Assembly: GCA_025331445.1 (NCBI GenBank) | Contig: JAIWNE010000166.1 | Span: 1 to 49,261, forward strand | Source: Blakeslea trispora | Lineage: Eukaryota > Mucoromycota > Mucoromycetes > Mucorales > Choanephoraceae | DNA: 49,261 bases | Direction of reading: 5' to 3' | Shown: positions 41,201 through 49,261 of the stretch, piece after piece | How positions within the stretch are numbered: position 1 is the first letter of the stretch | Layout of the letters: the number at the start of each line of letters is the position of its first letter | Translations under genes and position numbers: made by a program | The notes under the pieces: model-generated | What the model was told of the DNA's origin: nothing | The model's database searches: none | The model's input: only the letters and a program-made list of their open reading frames with translations

Positions 41201-41500
41201 TCTTGTAAAAAAAAAAAAGAATACGAATGTTTTTTTTGCTGGTGTTAAATTGACCACTTCCGAAAATTATACGCTGCCTTTTCTTTTGAAAAAGCTCATC
41301 ATTCGAAAGTCATGAACATAACATGACATTTTGCTCGCCAAAGCCGAAACCAAGTTATGGAAACTCAATAAACCCTATGAATGCATTTTCATTTTTACAA
41401 GAATTATATAAGCCTTTCTTTTTTCTTTGTCAAAAGCTTAAAATAGATCAATTGTTTTAATCCCATCTTTTTCAGGCGCTTTTAATTTCTGTGATACTTC
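38215..41500. other. Long AT-rich stretch without recognisable gene
   Basis: I see no coherent coding sense or RNA gene. A short frame at about 39179-39290 (DLVRNILLRSQEDLILEEKR) has protein-like composition but no support. The small open frames at 39323-39769, 40290-40481 and 41109-41315 look like AT-rich chance frames. Confidence 0.4.
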
Positions 41501-41571
41501 ATCCAAAGATAAAAAAAAAATAGAAGTTAAAGATGCTATCAAAACTATTCCCGATTGAGGGATAGCGCGAT

Positions 41572-41805
41572 TTGAGTAAAAAGCGATCGTTTCATATAAC
41601 TCTCTACAGTGGTGCCTTCGTTAGTGCCATTGTTGTGGGTTGCTTCAAGGAAGAAAGAAAGATAATTAGAGATCTCTTTTCCTTGTTTGAAGTTCGCGGA
41701 AAAATAATCAGGGCTTGTAGAACCTGTATGATTTATCGAGAAAAGAAGCCAGCGTCACTGATGGTTTTTCATGATGAAACTGCTTTACTCTATGAATTTG
41801 AATAA
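41572..41805 (+). pseudogene. Coding fragment of unknown family
   Basis: The plus-strand frame reads LSKKRSFHITLYSGAFVSAI, then CFKEERKIIRDLFSLFEVRG, RACRTCMIYREKKPASL and FHDETALLYEFE, then TAA. Composition is protein-like. There is no in-frame ATG; the frame is closed upstream by TAG at 41564-41566. Probably the tail of a lost gene. Confidence 0.3.
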
Positions 41806-42188
41806 ACTGGTCTAATTGTGAATGAATACCGAATACGAGTTATTTTCGTCTCATGGATTAGGAACAACCCATTAGAATTTATACCTCAAAAGTGTGTTAC
41901 ATGTAGATAGTGGGATTAGAAACTGTCTGAGATTAATAAATCTAAAACATCATTTCCATGATTATTTTTGGTATCGACATGTCATGTTTATTGTCACGTC
42001 AAATCGGGATCAACTTAGCTTATCCTGAAAATTCATCTTTCGTGTAAAGAGTCGGGTAACAAGACTCACTTTATCTATCAAACGCAATCCCAATTGAATT
42101 ATAAATTATCATTGGTGTAGATGTGGTTGAATTAGGATGAACAGATCAATCGAGTACTTTAAATAATTTTTTTAAAAAAGGTCATCAT

Positions 42189-42198
42189 TATAAAAGGG
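42189..42198 (+). promoter_or_regulatory. TATA box of the 42263 gene fragment
   Basis: TATAAAAGGG 65-74 nt before the ATG, matching the arrangement at 17614/17546. Confidence 0.5.
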
Positions 42199-42262
42199 TA
42201 GATGAATTGTGAAATATATTGACCCTCTCTTTTAAATTCCCAAAATATACTTTCCTATTGCT

Positions 42263-42675
42263 ATGTCTGCTTCTTCTGTTACTCAAAACTCATTGTGCGA
42301 TTGCTTGCAATGTATCACCTATATCACTCAAGGTAGTGGCATGAAAAAGCGTGCTTATGAGTACCATCAAACTCGTGAGCTTATCAAAAGAGCTAGAGAA
42401 GGTAATATCCATTAAAGCCATTCTTATTAATGACATTTCTTAACTCTCAATTGTGTAGGTCCATCTGCCTCTGAAGTCAACACCAACTCTAATGCTGATA
42501 CTGCCGTCGATGAAACTTTTGCTGATGAAGGTAACATTTAATGCACTTGAGTAAATTATATATGTTAATCATTATCTTATTAGAAACGGACTTCTCTTAT
42601 AATCAAGCTGATTTCGATTTTACTGAACACCACAGCTTAAAAGATGTTGAGGTGAACTTTTTTTTTGTCAGAATC
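42263..42675 (+). pseudogene. First three exons of a Tnp2-like transposase gene, then truncated
   Basis: Exon 1 (42263-42401) starts MSASSVTQNSLCDCLQCITY and carries a C-x-C-x2-C cluster, then MKKRAYEYHQTRELIKRARE. Exon 2 (42459-42530) is PSASEVNTNSNADTAVDET. Exon 3 starts at 42584 (ETDFSYNQADFDFTEHHS). Introns of 57 and 53 nt have GTAATA/GTAACA donors; phase is 1 at both junctions, as at all three junctions of the gene at 17546. The layout (TATAAAAGG, Cys-rich exon 1, small acidic exons, phase-1 introns) matches that gene, so this is taken as the N-terminal end of a related element. Coding sense ends at VEVN where a repeated TTTTTTGTCAGAATCTGACA begins, and a TGA follows. Confidence 0.5.
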
Positions 42676-42740
42676 TGACACGAAAACCTTGAAATTCAAT
42701 TAAGGCGGTTTAAGGTTTTTTGTCAGAATCTGACATTTTT
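42660..42740 (+). repeat. Two copies of a TGTCAGAATCTGACA box
   Basis: TTTTTTGTCAGAATCTGACA occurs at about 42662 and 42718 as direct repeats 56 bp apart. The core TGTCAGA/TCTGACA is near-palindromic. It marks the truncation point of the transposase fragment and could be a transposon end. Confidence 0.6.
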
Positions 42741-43174
42741 TGTTGAATGGCAAAACCCTTTTGCGGATTACTTTAAATAGGAGCTGTCTATAGTCGAATC
42801 ATATCCAGCTTAAGTCTCAAAGGGGAGTTATAGTGACAAATGGCCTTCAGCGTATAAAGCGATAGTGATTTAACATGTTCTACATGTATAAACAATAAAT
42901 GAGCAAATGGCATTGCTTTGACTTTTGGATAATCTTGGCATATGATTGGATCATTTAGGTATTATGGGCAAATCAAGCTTCTTGAATTTTATAAATTTGA
43001 ATCAAATAAATGCTATATATGGGTTCTTCTTTAGGCTGATTTGTAGCTCAGATGTCCTTTTTTGTAATAGGAATGCCGCATCGGGTGTACTCAGATTAAT
43101 TGGCATGCTTGGTTTTGATACAGGTACCTTTTGGAACCATCAGAAGCAGTATAGAAAGCAGAAATGAGTTAATT
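42741..43174. other. Intergenic, nothing recognised
   Basis: No coding frame with support. Confidence 0.35.
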
Positions 43175-44600
43175 TCTATGATTAGAGCCTTCAGTAAGCA
43201 CCTTAATCGCTTTGCAGTAGCTGCGCTTGAAAAATATATAGCCTTAACCGAACTTTTTTTTTTTCTTGACAGCCATTTTAAAGCAACATGCAAGGTCATG
43301 AGCAACACCAAGTAAGAGATCACTCGTCACCAGTATACACAAGAGTCAGAAGCAATAGATGACGAAAGTAAATAGCATAGAAAGTCTAAAAAACAAAAAA
43401 AAAATAAAGATGAGACGCGATTCTTTACGCATGTACTTTGTCATGAGCATGTTGATTCTGTTATATGCGATTAAGTACCTCATGAGTCCAGCCAACAGTG
43501 AGAGCAATAGTCAGAAGTGAACAGTCAATAAAGAGGGATTCATTTGGTAAGAAAGTTAAGTAAAAATATTCTGGAAGCGGTATTTCACTTGTCACGAGAG
43601 AGATTCAAAGCGATGAAGCAACCTCATCTGGGATGGAGCAGACATGTAAGCATGAGCAACGACATGAAGACACAAAAAGAAGAAAAATGCAAGAAGTAAA
43701 GTTGAAAGGAACCCTAAGTTCAACCAAAAAGAGATTCTTCAACTTTTGAAAGCATAGACCATAGTAGTGGAAGGAGAATAGGCGGATAGAGATTATTTCC
43801 TGAAGATGAGGTAGAGAGATGGCGACATGAGAAGAGACCAAGTACCCTGAACGACGGTATATCAGAGAGAAAAAATATTTCTTGAAGCTTGGATAATGAT
43901 CAGTGGCAATAGTTAGAGAGAAGATCACATGGGCACATAAGAAAGAAGGTAGACATGAACAAATCAGACAGAGGATGGAAGCATGGTAGGCAATTGGATG
44001 TGTGTTTGTAAAAAGGCTTCAAGGCAATGACTACAAACAGAGCAAGTTAGTAAATGCGATGCAAAGAATAAGATAGACAAACAAATGGATAAACCGAAAG
44101 ACCTAAGGCAAGAGCAATTTGAAAAAGAAGCATCGATCCAGATAGACAGCATAAATAGAGATTGTATTCAGATAGCAGTCAAAGAAGAACAAGTTTGAGC
44201 AACATGGTATAGAGCAGACAGTTTGGATAAAGAAGTTGTAGAAGAGATGGTGAAAAGTAGCACAGAAGAAGGTGACATGGAAAAAGGATTGTCCATCAGA
44301 GCTTATGATGAGTATGTATATAAGTGTATATAAAGTTGATGATAAGCAAATAAATACGGATGGTGAGGTGGAAGATGCTAAGAAATAAGAAAAGAAACGT
44401 AGTCGAGTTATTACGATGTTGCTATCATAAGGTGATATGCATGTAGCTAATGTAAAATAAAAGAGTCAGTGATGTTGATGGATTATATGATATTTGTATA
44501 AAAAAAAAAAAAAAAAAAGAGATAAAAGTGCTTACCTTTTGCTGTGCAATCAATAGAAAAAAGAGAGAAAAAAGAAAATGGGGATTGTGAAAAAATGACC
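43175..44600. repeat. Old diverged repeat, partner of 12485-13960
   Basis: Direct-orientation relative of 12485-13960 (landmarks listed there), clear over 43175-43665 and patchy to about 44590. An A19 run lies at about 44501-44519. The plus strand is purine-rich. Confidence 0.55.
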
Positions 44601-45311
44601 AGTATATATGAGAAATATGGCAGTGATGGGAAGAAAGTATGATTTCATTAACAGATCCAAGCTAAAACTGTACTGAAAAGGAAAATGTCTTGGATTTGCA
44701 TAGATAGATCTTATTAGTGATCAATTAAAGGAACGCTTTTGTAAAGGGGATCCTAAAGAAATACCAAAGTTGAATCTATAAAAAAGTTGATAGCAAAGTG
44801 TCAAGCTGTCTCAAAATTATATATGTATATAAATGAATCATTTTTTAACATACAAGTAACTAGCGTAAAAATAAAATGTATCAAGAGCAACCCTTTTATA
44901 TAGTGTCGCTCTTGTTGGAGATATAATAGACTATAACAATAGGATGGCACATCAGAAGCCAAATGTAATAAGATCATTCATTTATTGTAAAGGCTCATTG
45001 ACACAATCACTTCTTATGACACCCTTTGAAACCATTTATAAATTGAACACTGAAAGATCCTAATTTCAATTTGATTATATTGTCATTTTATGATAATTTT
45101 AAATGACCCAAAATAATATAATATGGTGAACATTAATACCATCAAAATGCAGCACATAAATAGACCTCTTAGACGCACAAAATGTCTCTTGCTTAAGAGT
45201 AACTCACATATGGTTTAGCACTGGAAAGCAATTGATTGAGTATAGATGTTGATGATTTTTCAGTTGATCTTTTTGGTTGAAGAGCAAATGTCCTTACAAG
45301 CTGTAGATATT
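44601..45311. other. Intergenic, nothing recognised
   Basis: AT-rich, no gene seen. Confidence 0.4.
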
Positions 45312-45808
45312 TGTGTGTGAGAGAATAAAGGAAAAACAAGAAAGTACTTTGATAAACTCTTTATTCTTAAAAAGTGGAATAATGTTTCTAAACTAAATAA
45401 TACAGTGGTTTTTATACAATTTCTAAAGTCTGTGTCTACTCGAATGTGAATGGATTTTACTAATCCTTATTCTCATAAATATAAGGAAAATAATCTTTAT
45501 ATGACGGTTGAGGTCTTCTTCCAGTGTTCTACCATTGTCCTGTATTTTTACCGTTCCTGAATACAGTTGAATTAGGACTTTAAATCTGGGATGGCTTGAT
45601 TTGGAACTTGTGTAATTTTCTCTGTCCTTTTTCTTCTGAGTAAGCATTTACTGCTTACTTTGTCTTATGTGTATATTAGCTTTCCCTCTTTACATTATGT
45701 TGAGCTTCTATTAGTTTGAGTTGTATATCGTATTTTAAATAAGCAATTCTTTTATTTGATATCATTTTCAGTATCTACTCTTATTTATCATATGGTGAAA
45801 TCACCACA
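45312..45808 (-). repeat. Probable solo LTR, same family as 23162-23670
   Basis: Begins TGTGTGAGAGAATAAAGG and ends TATGGTGAAATCACCACA. It shares with the 23-kb LTR the ACTTTGATAA..CTTTATTCT start, a TATA-type box on the minus strand (GTATAAAAA) and the CACCACA end. No target duplication is recognised, so boundaries may be off by a few bases. Confidence 0.55.
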
Positions 45809-47140
45809 CAAGCAGTTTGTTCATGATTTGGCATTATTGTAAGTGGTAAAAATACTTTAAATGGTACTGTGCTACTTTGTAAGGTTGTCAACTTTACTTC
45901 AAATATAATTGTATAGAGAAGTAAATAGGAAATTTAGATGGTTTGGCATAACAGTTTTTATAAATCATAATCAGAACCAGGAGCATTTGTATATTTCATT
46001 ATGAGAGTTGAAGTAACATTTACTCGAAATCAAATAATTTTTCATAAGCAGTTTAATATCATTGAATTGTTATTTTTATTGTATGTTGTCTTGAGCATAC
46101 ATTCATCATCATATATCTATCTCTTTGATTTAAAGGTATACCTTTTTTAAGTATCTTTTTAAGAAACTGGTCAACCATATTCCAGATTTTAACTTTTGTT
46201 AACTAAGCAATCACTTTCTAAGGTATTTGTAGGTGCTTTTTATCTATTTTATTTTATTTTTTTCAACCTTTTGCGAGGTGACCTACCAACTTGCATGCTT
46301 ATATAAGTTTGAGATGTCGACATGCAGAACTGATGAGCAGCGAGAAAGCTAACATGTGCTCATAGAAGTTAGCTATTTTAACTTAAGAGTTATATATTTC
46401 TTACTGATTATAACTATTCTAGTCAGTTCTTAATATGTAAAAGCAAGTCAGAGCACATGAAATCAATGCTTCATGAAAATGATATTTTTATCAAAATCTA
46501 AGGATTGTGTCTTTTTTCTACTATTCAACTGTAATTATCTTTTTGACTGCATCTCCTTCTTTATAATTAAATAATTGAGTTCATCACTATTTTAAACACT
46601 ATTTTATTTTTGATTGAAGCGTATGATGCAAAGAGAGGATGTAAACCCAATCCTTTTTCATAGTGATGGAAATTCGCTACTCTGATTGGCCGATTTTTAA
46701 AGAAGGTTCCAGGCTTATTCTCTCTTTACCTACATTAGGATAGCTGACATACTTTAAAAGCAAATTCACCCCCAAAGTTCCGTGTTATTAATGGGGTGAC
46801 ATTATTCTCTTTCCTTTTTTTTATCTCTTTTTTTCTCGACTTTTTTTTCCTTACTCTATTGAATACTACACCCTTTATTTTTCCTGAATCTCGAGAGTGT
46901 TTCCTTTCCAAGTTAAGGTGTATTATTCAGGCCATGCTACATGATTGCTAACTTATCCGTTCTTTTATCTGTCTAGAAAGAGGCTTGTTTTTTAGGTTTG
47001 TTCACGATCAATTTGGGCAGCTCAAGTCTTTATCATACAATCACTCATCTTACCATCACAAAGCAGACAATTGCAGTTTTTAAACACGCCACCACTAAAC
47101 CACTTGAAAAAGATCAATAATTACACTTTCTTCCAAATTA
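45809..47140. other. Intergenic; T/C-rich from 46790
   Basis: No gene assigned. An open stretch near 47010-47107 has protein-like sense in two frames and is not resolved. Confidence 0.35.
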
Positions 47141-47740
47141 TCAGTGATGGAGATGCTTACATTAACATGAGAATTCTTTTAGTCGCGTCTAATATAAAGC
47201 AAAGGTAAGCAACTCGATGGTATTACATATGGCTTTATAATCTAACATTTTATGAAAATAGATATAGTATTAGTCACACTGTTAGATGATTGTTTTATGA
47301 TGAAGCCCAATGGATTTTGAAGCATGGTAAGGTATTGTTCAAATTCTACAATTGATTACCTGACTCACATATAAACCTTTAAAGATAGTATGGAGTCATT
47401 ACTATTTCTGATTGAATCAACCTAAACATTCGGATTGCACCTTCAGCTTGTGATAACAGTCTTTATTTCTTCAACTCATTGAAGAGACTACTTTCACTCT
47501 CCAAACAACAATACTAGCCGAATTTACATCTGATTTACTAGAGATCAATCCTATGAATGACAAAATGGAATTAAGAGGTAAAGTTATAAGTAAAAGTTGG
47601 CAGTTTATTCAAAGAAAGATGCCATCATTGTCAACATCATTTCTGGAGAAAGAATCAATTCAAGTTACATATCAAAAGCACTTTGGATGATCAAAGGTTC
47701 TTTAAAGGGTATCATGTTTTTTGAAAGGTAAGCATCTATG
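47141..47740 (+). pseudogene. Decayed spliced gene fragment, unknown
   Basis: Two intron-like segments are visible: 47205-47261 (GTAAGC..CTAAC..AAATAG) and 47327-47394 (GTAAGG..TTAAAG). A third donor GTAAGC lies at about 47729. Flanking exon sense is SDGDAYINMRILLVASNIKQ, RYSISHTVR, then TGA, then LFYDEAQWILKH, and later NPMNDKMELRGKVISK and FLEKESIQVTYQKHFG. In-frame stops show it is dead. Family not recognised. Confidence 0.3.
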
Positions 47741-48476
47741 AGGTGGATTACAGTATAGCTAGTTGGACTATTTTTCTATCATTTGGGAAATAAAAACATA
47801 TTATGATGGATCAACTAGAAAGCGAATTTTGGATTATTGCTAGCATTGACAGAAAATGGTGATGATTGTTGATAATATACTCATTTCGATAAACATGTAC
47901 AACAACCAATTGTCTTGATAAAAGAAGTGAATGGATCCCTCTTCTAAAGCCTACAATTGATCCTTCTGTTCCTCTTTTATGACTTCTCAACCAGGCATTC
48001 TGATTCATCATTCAGTCCAATATCAATTTCAAAGCTTTTAAAGTTGTTTGTCTACACTGTTGATTTGCCTAGTCTCAAAGTTGACTTCCAATGTTCAAGA
48101 CCAACAGTTCTTAAAAGAGATTATCAAACATTCCATCCTTATTTGGTGAGAGTCATTAGCTGAAAAAAAATAGCGATTAGGTAGGAATCATCATTACTTT
48201 TTCTTTCTTTCCTTTTCACTTGCTTCAAAGTAGTATTTGTTTCTTTTCTCCTTTTTAACTTCTCTTTAAGTTGTTGCGCATAATCTTACACCAGCATCTA
48301 TCTTTTTCAGGTTTTCTGAGCACTGCTTATTCTCATACAATGCGATTTGATTCAGCCCAAACTACATCATCTCACTTTATACAAAGATGAGTGCAGTTTT
48401 TTATTTTACCTAACTGCTGGAATGTCTGTTATTCATTTTGCCAGTCATTATTTAACTTAAAGACACTTACAGCAAC
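47741..48476. other. Intergenic, nothing recognised
   Basis: No supported coding frame. Confidence 0.35.
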
Positions 48477-49150
48477 AACGAGTCCTTCTCCATGTGCTCA
48501 TGTTGCTTCAGTGATGGTGATGAGAGATCTCAAGATCGACATTCAGTCATGATCGTAACTTTCTTGTACTACTGTCTTAAAATTCAAAAGTATGAATGGC
48601 AAGCATCTTCTCTTCAACCATGCTATTTTATTTTTACACCTTTTTACACTTCTTTAGCTTTCTACACCTTGTTATGATTACACAAAAAATTAAAAATTAG
48701 CTCTTTGGCCTTTGGCTTTATAAATTTAATGGCTTATGCTTCTTTATCATCTCTTTCAGCTTGATATCTTTATTTTGTCATATATCTGAGTTTACTTTAG
48801 GATTCCTTCCAAATACCTCTTCTTTACCTTTAAATTAAATTTGCATACATCTTTACTTTTCACCCAGACTGTTTCACCTCTTGCCTATCCCCCCATTTAC
48901 CTTTTTGTACATTTCTTTTGGCATAAAATCTGAAATCGATCCCCCCATTTGATTGTCTCTTCATTTTCACTGCTTTTTTTTTCCCTTTTAGCCAAATCTC
49001 TTTCTCACAGATTATTTTTCTTAGTCTTTTTATTATTTTATGGCCTTTGACATGTAAAAAAAACCGAGATCAATCATCTCTTTCAGATCAGCTTCAAATT
49101 CAAAAACTAACCTCCCTTAAGTCTCTATATTACATTTCAACAAAAAAATC
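48477..49150 (+). repeat. Dispersed repeat family, copy 3
   Basis: The core at 48477-48563 is close to 14322-14406. The downstream part (ACACAAAAAAT at about 48682, GATCTCTTTCAGATCAGCTTC at about 49075 and a long T/C-rich tract) parallels 4494-4880. This shows that the repeat unit is about 0.5-0.7 kb rather than only the core. Confidence 0.5.
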
Positions 49151-49261
49151 CATTACTTTAATCATTTCAAAAGTCAATACAGCCATGCCTAAAAAGCTGA
49201 ATATTGACCTCAATCAGAAAAAGCTCACTCCAATATTTTTAAAAAAAAAACTCCTATACCC

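Overview
The window is eukaryotic and most probably from a filamentous fungus of the Mucoromycota (Rhizopus/Mucor/Phycomyces-like). This is an inference. It rests on the strongly AT-rich base composition, short introns (mostly 46-72 nt) with GTAAGT-type donors and CTAAC-type branch sites, TATAAAAGG boxes about 75 nt before start codons, and the particular mix of transposons: a Tnp2-type transposase, a MULE with an OTU domain, a Ty3 chromovirus and a Tc1 element. Only two features look like possible host genes: a tRNA-Ile(AAT) at 19440-19513 and a small two-exon gene at 11511-11966. Everything else recognisable is mobile, repetitive or decayed.

Layout. 1-5.4 kb: AT-rich DNA with two decayed coding fragments (1191-1625, 2823-3827) and one copy of a dispersed repeat (4410-4880). 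5.4-7.6 kb: a four-exon gene of unknown family (481 aa, minus strand), with a terminal-looking 89-bp block at its 3' side and a cluster of TGACTC motifs at its 5' side. 7.7-10.4 kb: a repeat field with a 25-bp minisatellite, two tRNA-like sequences, a 223-bp tandem satellite and an array of 42/43-bp units built round a TACGTACGTA palindrome. 11.5-12 kb: the small two-exon gene. 12.5-14.4 kb: old repeats that recur at 43-44.6 kb and 48.5 kb. 15.4-17.6 kb: a perfect 38-bp-arm hairpin, then a four-exon, C-terminally truncated Tnp2-type transposase gene carrying the same 89-bp block as the 5.4-kb locus. 19.4-21.7 kb: the tRNA, a solo LTR, the C-terminal end of another Tnp2-type protein and a convergent broken coiled-coil gene. 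23.2-23.7 kb: a solo LTR with a 5-bp target duplication.

23.8-35.4 kb is the centrepiece: an 11.6-kb nest. A MULE DNA transposon with 111-bp terminal inverted repeats encodes one spliced protein with a FAR1-like DNA-binding region, the MULE DDE core, a SWIM zinc finger and an OTU-type cysteine protease. It was later split by a Ty3/gypsy chromovirus (25025-31115, two 320-bp LTRs with no difference seen, CTGAC duplication) and by a Tc1-type element (32941-34584, 218-bp TIRs, TA duplication). When the two insertions are set aside, the MULE reading frame and all splice phases fit; an in-frame TAG inside the OTU domain is the only other lesion seen. The chromovirus has a single stop codon in gag. 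The Tc1 transposase has lost its first catalytic Asp and has its own stop.

35.4-49.3 kb: mostly AT-rich or pyrimidine-rich DNA with decayed spliced fragments (37.2 kb, 47.2 kb), short tandem repeats (36.9, 38.0 kb), the first three exons of another Tnp2-like gene (42263-42675), a second solo LTR of the 23-kb family (about 45312-45808) and further copies of the 12-14 kb and 4.4-kb repeats.

The elements share no pathway. The organisation reads as successive insertions into a transposon-rich, gene-poor region.
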